Source of the DNA: Paenibacillus_E qinlingensis_A
GTDB taxonomy: Bacteria > Bacillota > Bacilli > Paenibacillales > NBRC-103111
Length of the DNA stretch: 64,000 nucleotides
Direction of reading: 5' to 3'
NCBI RefSeq assembly: GCF_031455095.1
Contig: NZ_JAVDSB010000009.1
Span: 1 to 64,000 of the forward strand
In this document: piece after piece, positions 8,358-17,304 of the stretch
Position numbering within the stretch: the first letter of the stretch is position 1
How the letters are laid out: every line of letters starts with the position of its first letter
Translations under genes and position numbers: made by a program
The notes under the pieces: generated by a model
Seen by the model: only the letters and a program-made list of their open reading frames with translations
Told to the model about the DNA's origin: nothing
Database searches by the model: none

Positions 8358-9266
8358 TTAGAATGGTTGTTCTTGAGAACGATATTCGGTTGGGGACATA
8401 CCGGACCATCGCTTGAACTGCTTGCTGAAGTGCGCGCTGTCGCTGAAGCCCAGCTTCTGGGCGATCGTCTCGAGCGGTTGCTTCGTGTTCATGAGCTCTA
8501 GCTTCGCTCGCTTCAAAATAGCGGTTGACAAGTATCGCCGGGGCGACAGCCCATACACCTCGCGGAACAGTCTGGAGCAGTAGGACAAGCTGTACCCCAT
8601 CTGCTCTGCTATGCTGCCGAGTCTCGTATCAAGCCGACTCTGGGAAGATTCTCCGCAGTTCGCTTCTGTCTCCAACACTTGCGCCATCCGTCGAGCGATA
8701 TTGTAGCTAAGCAGATTCCCTTCATTTCCCGCCTTCTGCTCCTCCATCTGAACCTGCGCCAGCGCTGAGAACAAAGAGAATAGTACCGACAATATTTTCA
8801 TACGCACGGCTAACGATACGGATGTCTGATTATCGGCCCCCCAAGCCAGTTCAATAAGCTGTACTAACGGGGTGTTGCAAGCTTGTTCGATAGGAGATCC
8901 AACGGGGTGATGCTTGTCGGGATGCAGGCAGAGCAGTTCCTTCAGGGCAAAATCGTCCACATCAAACGTAACCACGAAGTAAACCAGCTTTCCACTCTCA
9001 CACGCCCCGCAATCATGGACATGCCAAGGCGGAATGAGCACAAGATCGCCGGCTTTCATCTGATACACCGTCTCTTCCACTCTCATCCATTGCTCGCCTT
9101 CTAGCACCACGTTCAATTCAAAAATCGGGTGATCGTGTTTGCGGCATTTCCATCCAGGTTCGACGGTCCGCCAATGGCCTTCCTTCAACACAAACGTAGA
9201 TTGAATATCAGGCAGAAAAAAACGGTCGGTAATGCGATCAGCAGGCGGTTGCATAGAGTTCGGCAA
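8358..9266 (-). CDS. AraC-family transcriptional regulator with cupin sensor domain
   Basis: About 302 residues. The N-terminal ~130 residues form a cupin-type ligand domain (K-H-D-H-P-I-F-E-L-N, then G-D-L-V-L-I-P-P-W-H-V-H). The C-terminal ~100 residues hold two helix-turn-helix motifs, with L-G-F-S-D-S-A-H-F-S-K-Q-F-K-R-W ending in the typical S-P-T-E-Y-R. The TTG at 9266 is preferred because AAGGAG lies seven to eight bases upstream; a GTG at 9290 is possible. It lies between the polysaccharide genes on its left and operon A on its right, so it may control either. The repeated CCACAT/ATGTGG motifs ahead of operon A are candidate sites. Confidence 0.9.
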   Translation of the reverse strand: MPNSMQPPADRITDRFFLPDIQSTFVLKEGHWRTVEPGWKCRKHDHPIFELNVVLEGEQWMRVEETVYQMKAGDLVLIPPWHVHDCGACESGKLVYFVVTFDVDDFALKELLCLHPDKHHPVGSPIEQACNTPLVQLIELAWGADNQTSVSLAVRMKILSVLFSLFSALAQVQMEEQKAGNEGNLLSYNIARRMAQVLETEANCGESSQSRLDTRLGSIAEQMGYSLSYCSRLFREVYGLSPRRYLSTAILKRAKLELMNTKQPLETIAQKLGFSDSAHFSKQFKRWSGMSPTEYRSQEQPF

Positions 9267-9425
9267 GAGGCATTCTCCTTCAAGTGTCACTACCGTAAAT
9301 CTATAAAAAAATGGTATAGAAGTCTACTTCTTTTTATGCAGAATAGGGCTAGGGAATGGAGTTTATTATTAGTATGGGATCTAACGCAAAATAATGTGTG
9401 GTTATGACTGATTATTTAATATAAG

Positions 9426-9557
9426 CCACATAAACACATTTGTAAGCGGTTAAAAATGAATTGACAATGTGGAATCTTTGAGTATTATATAGATATAGGC
9501 TTCAAGAAACCACATTGAAAGCGCTTCAAGATGTGGGATTGTTAATCCGCAATGTGG
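9426..9557 (+). promoter_or_regulatory. Clustered CCACAT/ATGTGG motifs around the operon A promoter
   Basis: The hexamer CCACAT or its complement ATGTGG occurs at 9426-9431, 9467-9472, 9510-9515, 9531-9536 and 9552-9557. The copies at 9510 and 9531 face each other around a TTGAAAGCGCTTCAA core. GGATTGTTAATCC at 9536-9548 is a further small inverted repeat. A one-mismatch cre-like site TGTAAGCGGTTAAA lies at 9441-9454, just before the -35 element. Further left in this ~330-base gap, AGAAGTCTACTTCT (9318-9331) is an isolated inverted repeat. These look like activator and repressor sites; which protein binds is inference. Confidence 0.55.
9461..9488 (+). promoter_or_regulatory. Sigma-A promoter for operon A
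   Basis: TTGACA at 9461-9466 and TATTAT at 9483-9488 with a 16-base spacer, about 110 bases ahead of the binding-protein start. The motif cluster flanks it on both sides. Confidence 0.7.
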
Positions 9558-9598
9558 CATTGGTTGTCTAACCATTTTATTAGGGGGAATGTAACCGT

Positions 9599-10951
9599 AT
9601 GAAGAGAGCAAATAAATCCATGTTGGTCGTACTTAGCACGGCGCTTACTACAGGCTTAGTGTTGACGGCTTGCAGCACGAGCAATACGGCAAGTCCTAGT
9701 GCTTCCGCTGGAACAGCAGCAAGTCCAACTGCAAGTGCAGCAGTAGAGAAACCGAAGGGCAAAGTAACACTGGATTTTTGGACGCACTGGGGTTCTACTA
9801 CACGTCGTCCTATTATTGAGAAAATCATTAGTGACTTTAATGCTTCTCAGGATCGCATCACGGTAAAACATACGTTCTTACCTTATGGAGATGGTTGGAC
9901 GAAAGAACTAGCAGCCATTGCAGCGGGTAATCCACCTGATGTTATCATCCACGATATTAGCCAAGTTGCTCAACGCGCAAGCAAAAAGCAAGTTATGAAT
10001 CTGACGCCATATCTGGCGAAAGAGAACATTAAGGATCGATTCTTCCCGCACTTATTAGATGCAATGCAATACAAAAATGAAGTGTACGCGCTTCCATTTG
10101 TAACAGATACTCGCGTATTGTTCTATAACAAAGCACTCTTTAAAGAAGCAGGTCTTGATCCGGAGAAACCGCCAAAAACTTGGGCTGAAATGGAAGAGTA
10201 CTCCAAGAAAATCGACAAAATTAACAATGGTAAAATTGAGCGTTTAGGCTTCCATCCACGTATTGCAGGTGGGCAAGATATGTTCTTGAATAATGCCGAT
10301 GGCGGAAGACCTTGGCTTGACGACAAAGGGATTTATATCAATTCACCTAACCGAATTGCTGCCTTGGAATGGTATAACAGTTGGGATACCCGACTAGGCA
10401 AAAAAGAAGTCGACGCCTTCAAAGCTGGTTTCGGCAGTAAAACGAATGATCCCCTTATTGCGGGTAAGTTAGCGATGAAGATCGATGCGGGAACTTTCTG
10501 GACACAAATTCGTGACTTTGCACCGAAGAAAGAAGACTTTGGTGTCGCAGCAATGCCTGAATTCAAACCAGGCAGCGGCAACTGGAGTAACGGTGGAGGC
10601 TTCACCATTGAAATTCCATTTGGCGCTAAGCATCCAGATGAAAGCTGGGAGTTCTTGAAATACATGACAGATGTTGATGCACAGAAATATTGGGCACAAT
10701 TCAACTTCGATAATGTATCTAATATTAAAGCGTCCAATGATCCAGAGTTGATTAAGGATCCGGTCTATAAGTTTACAGTTGATAACTTGAAATCAACAAT
10801 TTTGGGAACGGTCCCAGTAACAGCACCCGATTTCCTCAACTTGGTAAATCCACAAATTGATGAAGCGATTTTAGGTAAACAAACACCGAAAGAAGCCTTG
10901 GATAAAGCGCAAAAAGCGGTCGAAGATTTAGTTAAATCAAATACAAAATAA
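9599..10951 (+). CDS. ABC transporter sugar-binding lipoprotein (family 1)
   Basis: A 450-residue extracellular solute-binding protein. The signal peptide ends in the lipobox LTAC, so Cys25 is the lipidated N-terminus. An Ala/Ser/Thr-rich linker follows to about residue 50, then the bilobed binding fold begins (V-T-L-D-F-W-T-H-W-G). The pattern fits the MalE/family 1 group that captures oligosaccharides. It is first in an operon with two permeases and two GH38 enzymes, so an alpha-mannoside-containing ligand is plausible. No ATPase gene is present, so a shared MsmX-type ATPase elsewhere is expected. GGGGG at 9583-9587 is the ribosome site. A 14-base operator-like palindrome lies inside the gene at 10803-10816. 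Confidence 0.93.
   Translation: MKRANKSMLVVLSTALTTGLVLTACSTSNTASPSASAGTAASPTASAAVEKPKGKVTLDFWTHWGSTTRRPIIEKIISDFNASQDRITVKHTFLPYGDGWTKELAAIAAGNPPDVIIHDISQVAQRASKKQVMNLTPYLAKENIKDRFFPHLLDAMQYKNEVYALPFVTDTRVLFYNKALFKEAGLDPEKPPKTWAEMEEYSKKIDKINNGKIERLGFHPRIAGGQDMFLNNADGGRPWLDDKGIYINSPNRIAALEWYNSWDTRLGKKEVDAFKAGFGSKTNDPLIAGKLAMKIDAGTFWTQIRDFAPKKEDFGVAAMPEFKPGSGNWSNGGGFTIEIPFGAKHPDESWEFLKYMTDVDAQKYWAQFNFDNVSNIKASNDPELIKDPVYKFTVDNLKSTILGTVPVTAPDFLNLVNPQIDEAILGKQTPKEALDKAQKAVEDLVKSNTK
10803..10816. promoter_or_regulatory. Operator-like palindrome inside the binding-protein gene
   Basis: TGGGAACGGTCCCA differs at one position from the perfect operator TGGGAACGTTCCCA found twice ahead of the LacI gene at 21241. 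It lies within codons for the binding protein. It may be a real auxiliary LacI site or a coding coincidence. Confidence 0.3.
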
Positions 10952-10962
10952 GCTTTAGAGAG

Positions 10963-11003
10963 AAAGGGTGGAGGCGTAGTGTATGACTACTCCACCCTTT
11001 TCA
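10963..11003 (+). terminator. Intercistronic hairpin after the binding-protein gene
   Basis: AAAGGGTGGAG (10963-10973) pairs perfectly with CTCCACCCTTT (10990-11000), followed by a few T. Such hairpins often protect the binding-protein message and partly terminate, giving more binding protein than permease. The ribosome site of the next gene begins a few bases later. Confidence 0.7.
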
Positions 11004-11020
11004 TATAAGGAGGGAAACAA

Positions 11021-11974
11021 GTGAATCCTCAATTGACGAAAGAACCACAACCGAAAAAAACAAGGAAGTGGTCCTTGGATAAAAAAGAAGCACTAGAAGG
11101 ATACAGTTTCATTGCTCCGTGGTTTATAGGCTTTCTCATTTTCACCGCAGGGCCGCTATTGTTCTCTTTATACGCCAGCTTTACGAACTATGACATCACT
11201 TCGCGCATGGATTATATCGGGCTCGATAACTATAGACGCATGTTTACCGAAGATCCGTTGTTCTGGAAGTCACTCCGCAATACGCTTTATTATGTTGCAC
11301 TTGCCGTTCCTTTAACGACGATGGGTTCTGTTATTCTTGCTGTTTTGTTAAATGTGAAAATTCCCGGTATGCGATGGTTTCGGACGATTTATTATCTGCC
11401 AACCGTTTTGTCCGGTGTTGCTGTTTATATGCTTTGGATGATGCTGCTTAATCCGGAATCAGGTCTCATTAATACCGTGCTTGGCTGGATTGGCATCGAG
11501 GGACCTGCTTGGTTATCAGATCCTGCTTGGACGAAAAATGCGATTGTTATGATGAAAATGTGGGCTGTCGGAGGTGGCATGCTGCTGTTTCTAGCAGCAC
11601 TGCAAGGGGTATCCGATCATTTATACGAAGCCGCTGAGATTGATGGTGCTTCTAAAATTCGTAAGCTATGGCATATTACCGTCCCGATGATTACGCCTGT
11701 CATTTTCTTTGATGTTATAACTAGTTTAATTGGCGGTTTTCAAATTTTCCAAGAAGGCTACGTCATGGCTGATGACCCTGGTTCGCCGGGTTCTCCATCG
11801 AACTCGCTATTATTTTACAACCTGCATATGTTCCTGAAAGCTTTCAAAATATTCGATATGGGTTATGCGATGGCTATGGCTTGGTTCCTTTTTGTAATCG
11901 CCATATTTGTTACCGTAATTAATATGGTGCTGTCCAAATATTGGGTTCACTATGAAGGAGGAGATTCGCGATGA
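11021..11974 (+). CDS. ABC sugar transporter permease, MalF/UgpA type
   Basis: A 317-residue inner-membrane permease with about six transmembrane segments. The cytoplasmic EAA loop is visible near residues 205-225 (E-A-A-E-I-D-G-A-S, then the P-M-I-T-P-V region), which contacts the ATPase. The N-terminal ~25 residues are charged. Start is GTG at 11021 with AAGGAGGG at 11007-11014. The stop overlaps the ATG of the next permease by four bases, so the two are translationally coupled halves of one importer. Confidence 0.93.
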   Translation: MNPQLTKEPQPKKTRKWSLDKKEALEGYSFIAPWFIGFLIFTAGPLLFSLYASFTNYDITSRMDYIGLDNYRRMFTEDPLFWKSLRNTLYYVALAVPLTTMGSVILAVLLNVKIPGMRWFRTIYYLPTVLSGVAVYMLWMMLLNPESGLINTVLGWIGIEGPAWLSDPAWTKNAIVMMKMWAVGGGMLLFLAALQGVSDHLYEAAEIDGASKIRKLWHITVPMITPVIFFDVITSLIGGFQIFQEGYVMADDPGSPGSPSNSLLFYNLHMFLKAFKIFDMGYAMAMAWFLFVIAIFVTVINMVLSKYWVHYEGGDSR

Positions 11975-12852
11975 CGGTTGCTGCAACAGGTACTAAGAAA
12001 TCGTATCATCAAAGCCGTCGCAATAAGGAAAGAATCTCTAAATGGGTCGTAACCCTGATTCTAATTGCGGGCAGCTTATCCTTTCTTATGCCGTTTTGGT
12101 GGATGATTCAAACCTCGCTGAAATCACTACAGGAAGTTGTTTCGTATCCGCCAACCTGGTTCCCTGAGAAATTCGTTTGGTCCAACTATAAAGAAGCTTG
12201 GCAAGCTGGCAATTTTGCAAGATACTCGGCGAATACACTGTTAATCGCTACGGTTGCTGTGTGTGCGCATGTTATTTCAAATTCTTTCATCGCGTATGGA
12301 TTCGCAAAAATTCGGTTTCCAGGGAAAGGTTTACTCTTCTCCATTATTCTTGGAACGATGATCATTCCTGGATTCGTAACACTGATCCCGCAATACATTT
12401 TGTTTTCCAAATTACATTGGGTAGGCACGTATTTGCCACTCGTTATTCCCGGTTTTTTTGGAAGTGCATTTCATATCTTTCTCATTCGCCAATTTTACTT
12501 GGGTATTCCAAATGACCTTGTGGAAGCAGCGAAAATCGATGGTGCAAACCACCTCTATATTTGGCGTTCAATCATGCTTCCTCTAGCCAAGCCTGCACTT
12601 GCGACCGTAGCCATCGGGACATTCACTGGGGCGTGGAATGATTTCCTTGGTCCGCTCCTATATGTGAACGATGAAGCGAAGTACACCTTACAGATTGGTT
12701 TACAAGCTTTCAAGGTCAGCTCGGGCACAAGTCAATGGCATTTATTGATGGCCGGTTCTGTCATGGTAATGATTCCAGTTATCGCAATCTTCTTTATTTT
12801 CCAACGTTACTTTATTGAAGGTATGAACATCAGCGCGGGTACAAAAGGTTAG
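11971..12852 (+). CDS. ABC sugar transporter permease, MalG/UgpE type
   Basis: A 293-residue partner permease with six predicted membrane segments and the EAA loop E-A-A-K-I-D-G-A-N. It overlaps the upstream permease (ATGA) and has AAGGAGGAG upstream. The alpha-mannosidase gene follows after 11 bases, so import and cleavage are on one transcript. Confidence 0.93.
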   Translation: MTVAATGTKKSYHQSRRNKERISKWVVTLILIAGSLSFLMPFWWMIQTSLKSLQEVVSYPPTWFPEKFVWSNYKEAWQAGNFARYSANTLLIATVAVCAHVISNSFIAYGFAKIRFPGKGLLFSIILGTMIIPGFVTLIPQYILFSKLHWVGTYLPLVIPGFFGSAFHIFLIRQFYLGIPNDLVEAAKIDGANHLYIWRSIMLPLAKPALATVAIGTFTGAWNDFLGPLLYVNDEAKYTLQIGLQAFKVSSGTSQWHLLMAGSVMVMIPVIAIFFIFQRYFIEGMNISAGTKG

Positions 12853-12863
12853 GAGGAAATGTC

Positions 12864-15587
12864 TTGGATCGTAAATTTCGTGTTTTTGTGTACCATCACA
12901 CCCATTGGGATCGGGAGTGGTGGGCGACGATGCAGGATTTCCGCATCCGTTTAGTGGAACTGATCGACGAACTGTTGGATACACTCGATAAAGATCCAGA
13001 GTTTCGCTGTTTCTTACTCGACGGTCAAACGATCGTACTGAAAGATTATTTGGAGATTCGGCCAGAAAATCAAGCGCGTTTGCTGCGATTTATCCATGAA
13101 AATCGTATTCAATGCGGTCCATGGTATATTTTGCCCGATGAGTTTCTTGTCAGCGCTGAGGCGCATGTACGCAATCTGATGTTGGGGAATCGGATGTCCG
13201 AAAAGCTTGGTTTTACGAACCTGGATGTCGGCTATATCCCGGATACCTTTGGTCATATCTCGCAAATGCCGCAGATTCTGCAAGGCTTTGGCATCGACAA
13301 TGCGATGGTTTGGCGAGGGCTGGGTGGACCATCTCCCAATTTTAAACAAGAATTTCTTTGGGAAGCGCCAGATGGCACGCAAGTTTTTACGTATTGGTTC
13401 CCCGATGGCTATTATATGGTGGATTTTCTCCACTTCGATAATCCGAAAAAGACGTATGAAGAAACGTATGGCAGAGTCCGCAAATCAATTGAACGCTGGG
13501 CAACGCGGGCTACCACAGATTGCTTGCTAATGCCATACGGCGGTGATCATAGACATATCGATGCCCGATTGCCCCGATTAATAAAGCAGGTTCAAGAGGA
13601 TTTGCAGGAAGTTGCGGAGCTGCACTGGGGAACAACGAAGGAGTTCATGGAGGCTGTCCGTGCACAAAATCCTACTCTGGAAGTAATCAAAGGGGAGCTC
13701 AGGAATTTCGGAGAAGAGCTGCCTCATGTATTACCTGGTGTGCTGTCTGCACGAATGTACCTGAAACAGGATAACTTCAAAGGACAGTTAGCCCTAGAGC
13801 GTTACGCAGAGCCATTATCAGCATTAGCTTGGCTACATGGGCGCAAGTATGAAGCGGCACTTCTGTGGACGGCTTGGGAGCTTCTTGTTCAGAATCACCC
13901 CCATGATAGTATTTGCGGTTGTAGTATTGATGAAGTCCATCGGGAGATGATCCCTCGCTTCGCACAATCCAAACAAATCGCTGACATTGTGACGGAGAAG
14001 AGCGTTCAGCACATCAACAATCTCATTGATACAAGTGAGCTGCCTGAGGATGCTGTCGCGCTTGTTATCCATAACTCTCTCTGTTGGACGAGGAGTGATA
14101 CCGTTACAGTTTGGATCGATCGCAAGCTGACCGTTCACCCTAAAACGTATGTGCTTGTGGATTCTGATGAACGCGAGGTTCCCTTTCAAGTGAAAGATGT
14201 CAGCGGCATGAAGCCGATGACGGATAAACATTTTTATACGGAAGTCTGTTTCGCTGCGAAAGATCTTCCAGGTCTTGGTTACAAGACGTATGTGCTACGA
14301 CCAAGAGAGACTGCTTGTGATCCTAAACAAGTCTATTTCAACACGCTGCTGCCAGCTGCCAAGATTAAGGGCAGTGAAGCCAAATCTGACTTGCACATTA
14401 GTAACAACACAATAGAGAACGGATTACTGCGTGTGGAGGTTCATACACAGAATGGTACACTGCGTATCACGGATAAACGAAGCGGTCGCATCTATGATGG
14501 CTTAGGTGCATTTGAAAGTGGTGGAGACGCAGGGGACACGTATAACTATGCGGCGCCATTAATCGATCACGTACGACATACGACCGAAGATTCGTTAAAT
14601 GTACATGTTTCTGGAGCGGAAATCGGCTATGCGAAAGTCACTCTTCAGGTAGACATCCATTGGTCCTTGCCGACGAAACTTAGTGAGGATCGGTTAAGCA
14701 GAATGGCATCATACACGGATTACCACATAACGAATTATGTGACTTTAACAACGGGATCCGAACGAGTGGATGTACGAACGGTCTGGAACAATCGAGCGGA
14801 AGACCATCGGTTGAGGGTATTATTCCCTCTTGGTGAGATGTTTAAGGTCTCGCATGCAGAAGGTCATTTCGATGTGGTGGAAAGAGAAGCAGCTGTTCTG
14901 GACATGGGGAATGGATGGCCGGAAACGTACGTGCCGCAGAAGCCGCAGCAAGGCTTTGTCAGTGTTAAAGGCCGCAATAAAGGACTGACAGTCGCCAATA
15001 AAGGGCTGACGGAGTATGAAATGTTGAACGATGAGCAAGGCACACTGGCGATCACGCTCCTCAGGGCTGTAGGCTGGTTATCTCGTGAAGATACCCTGGT
15101 TAGACACGGTGGGGCTGGACCTGAAACACCTGTACCTGACGCACAAAGCTTGGGGATGAATGAAGCGGAATATGCCATATTTGTCCATCAGGAAGATTGG
15201 CTGGAAGCCAAAATCCCTACCAAGGTACATGAATATTTAACGGCAAGCTACGGCTCAGTCACCGATAAGCATGATGGCGTTTTAGGTCAAACTGGCGGTT
15301 GGCTGGAGCTCAAAGGCGATCATACACTTATGCTTAGCGCTTGTAAAAAATCCGAAAAAAACGATGCGCTTATTGTGCGCTTCTGGAATACGTCGAAGGC
15401 AGCCACCATGGCCAGCATGCATCTGAAGACCAAGCCTCATCAGGTTCGTTACCTAAAATTAAATGAACAGCCGATGGATCGGGAGAATCTCAACATCGAT
15501 GCCGATGGTTCATTCACCCTGCATGCCAATGGTGCAGAAATTATCACACTTGAAATCTATTTCACAACGAAGGAGAAATTGACATGA
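12864..15587 (+). CDS. GH38 alpha-mannosidase, MngB-like
   Basis: A 907-residue cytoplasmic glycoside hydrolase family 38 enzyme. The zinc site H-T-H-W-D-R-E-W (His14, Asp16) is at the N-terminus, and the catalytic nucleophile is Asp127 in Y-I-P-D-T-F-G-H. N-H-P-H-D-S-I-C-G-C near residue 350 is the usual late motif. Length and motifs match the bacterial branch containing mannosylglycerate hydrolase (MngB) and streptococcal GH38, which cleave alpha-mannosyl bonds in the cytoplasm. It differs from the two 811-residue GH38 proteins in this window. Start is TTG at 12864, seven bases after AGGAGG. Its stop overlaps the aldolase start (ATGA). Exact substrate unknown. Confidence 0.9.
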   Translation: MDRKFRVFVYHHTHWDREWWATMQDFRIRLVELIDELLDTLDKDPEFRCFLLDGQTIVLKDYLEIRPENQARLLRFIHENRIQCGPWYILPDEFLVSAEAHVRNLMLGNRMSEKLGFTNLDVGYIPDTFGHISQMPQILQGFGIDNAMVWRGLGGPSPNFKQEFLWEAPDGTQVFTYWFPDGYYMVDFLHFDNPKKTYEETYGRVRKSIERWATRATTDCLLMPYGGDHRHIDARLPRLIKQVQEDLQEVAELHWGTTKEFMEAVRAQNPTLEVIKGELRNFGEELPHVLPGVLSARMYLKQDNFKGQLALERYAEPLSALAWLHGRKYEAALLWTAWELLVQNHPHDSICGCSIDEVHREMIPRFAQSKQIADIVTEKSVQHINNLIDTSELPEDAVALVIHNSLCWTRSDTVTVWIDRKLTVHPKTYVLVDSDEREVPFQVKDVSGMKPMTDKHFYTEVCFAAKDLPGLGYKTYVLRPRETACDPKQVYFNTLLPAAKIKGSEAKSDLHISNNTIENGLLRVEVHTQNGTLRITDKRSGRIYDGLGAFESGGDAGDTYNYAAPLIDHVRHTTEDSLNVHVSGAEIGYAKVTLQVDIHWSLPTKLSEDRLSRMASYTDYHITNYVTLTTGSERVDVRTVWNNRAEDHRLRVLFPLGEMFKVSHAEGHFDVVEREAAVLDMGNGWPETYVPQKPQQGFVSVKGRNKGLTVANKGLTEYEMLNDEQGTLAITLLRAVGWLSREDTLVRHGGAGPETPVPDAQSLGMNEAEYAIFVHQEDWLEAKIPTKVHEYLTASYGSVTDKHDGVLGQTGGWLELKGDHTLMLSACKKSEKNDALIVRFWNTSKAATMASMHLKTKPHQVRYLKLNEQPMDRENLNIDADGSFTLHANGAEIITLEIYFTTKEKLT

Positions 15588-16501
15588 CAACAGGAATTAG
15601 ACCAAAGAACGTCTTAACGCTCAAACAAGCCTTGGAGGTAGCCGAGAAATTTGGGTTCGCTATCGGCTCGTTTTCCCCTAGATATACACCGATGATAACG
15701 GCCGTGTTACGGGCAGCTGAGAAAATGAAATCACCGGCTATTGTACAAATCTCACATAAAGAATTGGTTCGCTACGGCATTACACCAAAGGAATTCGCCG
15801 ATGAGTTTTATGACAAAGTGGTTGCAGAACAAATCACCGTGCCGTTGGTCTTGCATCTCGATCATACGAAAGAATTGGCGACGATTGCTGAAGCGATTGA
15901 TGCTGGTTTCACTTCAGTCATGATTGATGCTTCAGAAAGAAATTTGGATGAAAACATCGCCACTTCGAAGGAAGTAGCAGATTATGCGCGCGCGAAAGGC
16001 GTATCCGTTGAAGCCGAGCTTGGCATGATTGGCACAACGGACTTTGTAGAAACGGATAAAGATGAGGAGTTATACACGGACCCACAGGAAGCACACCGCT
16101 TCGTTGATGAGACGGGGATTGATGCATTGGCTGTTTCCTGCGGAACTGCTCACGGCGTGTACATGGTTAGGCAGCCTAAGATCGATGTCGATCGACTACA
16201 AGCTATTCGTTCACTTACGCCTGTACATCTCGTCCTGCATGGTGGTTCCGGTGTGCCAGCTGACATGATGGCTGGCGCAATTCAACTTCCAGGCGGCGGT
16301 GTGAGTAAAGTTAATATTGCAACAGATCTTGAACTTGCTTTCTTAGGCGCATTGGGACGCGAAGAAAGACTAACGAATGCAGAATGTCAGGCTCTGGAGC
16401 CATCGCTCTTAGAACTAGGGAGATCCGCCGTAGAAAATACAGTCATGGATAAAATGACTCATTTCTTAGGGAGCAAAGCGCAAGCAGGTCACTTTGTCTA
16501 G
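15584..16501 (+). CDS. Class II (zinc) fructose-bisphosphate aldolase-type enzyme, copy 1
   Basis: A 305-residue TIM-barrel aldolase of the Fba/GatY/KbaY superfamily. The catalytic Asp93 and zinc ligand His94 are in H-L-D-H-T-K-E. Other expected metal-site residues are Glu144 (V-E-A-E-L-G), His189 (G-T-A-H-G-V) and His218 (L-H-G-G-S-G). The phosphate loop G-G-G-V-S-K-V-N-I-A-T-D is present. The N-terminal A-F-N-V-N-N motif of standard enzymes is replaced by G-S-F-S-P-R-Y-T-P-M, so a different aldose or ketose phosphate is likely. It overlaps the GH38 gene upstream. A close paralogue lies at 30901-31821. Confidence 0.88.
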   Translation: MTTGIRPKNVLTLKQALEVAEKFGFAIGSFSPRYTPMITAVLRAAEKMKSPAIVQISHKELVRYGITPKEFADEFYDKVVAEQITVPLVLHLDHTKELATIAEAIDAGFTSVMIDASERNLDENIATSKEVADYARAKGVSVEAELGMIGTTDFVETDKDEELYTDPQEAHRFVDETGIDALAVSCGTAHGVYMVRQPKIDVDRLQAIRSLTPVHLVLHGGSGVPADMMAGAIQLPGGGVSKVNIATDLELAFLGALGREERLTNAECQALEPSLLELGRSAVENTVMDKMTHFLGSKAQAGHFV

Positions 16502-16527
16502 CAGTCATGGCTTAAAGGAGAATCCCA

Positions 16528-17253
16528 ATGCCCAAAGCAGTCAAACTTACCGATAATTTCTATGCTATTTCGGGCGATAAACTGACCCATCCATGGGATG
16601 CAAGTGCTTATTTACTTACAGGAAGCGAGCCTATCCTGATTGATTGCGGTGGTTCCGAAGGTTATCCTGCGCTGAAGCACAACCTAGCCGAGTTAGGATT
16701 ACAGCCAGGAGATATTACAAAAGTAATAGCCACGCATGGTCATTGGGATCATGTGGGCGGATTTGCTCAGCTTGCCGAGGAAAGTCAGGCTGAACTGTGG
16801 ATTCACGAAAATGATCGCGAGCAAGTGGAACAAGGCGATTATGATCGAACGGCTGCTTTTCTTTACGGCAAGCCTTTTCCAGCTGTACAAGTTCACAGGA
16901 CGCTGAACGATGGAGAAATCTTGCAAGTGGGCAAGTTCACATTGGAAGTGATTCACACCCCAGGGCATTCGCCTGGGAGTGTGTCTCTTCTATTAAAAGA
17001 TGGCATACACAACGTATTAATTGCTGGCGATACCTTATGGGGCGGCTACCATCCCAGGGTTGGATCTGATCTGACAGCATGGGAACATTCTTTGGATAAG
17101 TTGTTAACCTATGATTTTGACTTGATGACCTTCGGACATTTGCCTCCGACACTGGTCTATGACGCGAAGAAGAAAGTTGCTGAAGCACGAAGACAGCTAG
17201 GGACGTATTTTAATCCTTGGTTTAAACCGATGTGTGAAACCTTCCAGTATTAA
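16528..17253 (+). CDS. Metallo-beta-lactamase-fold hydrolase
   Basis: A 241-residue protein with the full dinuclear metal signature: T-H-G-H-W-D-H-V-G-G near residue 70, H-T-P-G-H-S-P-G-S near 150, A-G-D-T-L near 170 and a late G-H-L-P-P. It belongs to the glyoxalase II-like branch of hydrolases; possible substrates include thioesters, lactones and phosphoesters. It sits between an aldolase and a GH38 gene in operon A, so it may open a lactone or remove a reactive product. Ribosome site AAAGGAG. Confidence 0.85.
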   Translation: MPKAVKLTDNFYAISGDKLTHPWDASAYLLTGSEPILIDCGGSEGYPALKHNLAELGLQPGDITKVIATHGHWDHVGGFAQLAEESQAELWIHENDREQVEQGDYDRTAAFLYGKPFPAVQVHRTLNDGEILQVGKFTLEVIHTPGHSPGSVSLLLKDGIHNVLIAGDTLWGGYHPRVGSDLTAWEHSLDKLLTYDFDLMTFGHLPPTLVYDAKKKVAEARRQLGTYFNPWFKPMCETFQY

Positions 17254-17304
17254 CTCGCTTGCTCCAACGAAAGTAATTATGTAGATAGAAGGTAGGGAGA
17301 ACCT

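Noticed and set aside
9510..9536. Perfect cre site in the operon A leader
   Set aside because: The TGAAAGCGCTTCAA core misses the consensus at two of 14 positions. It is reported only as part of the motif cluster.
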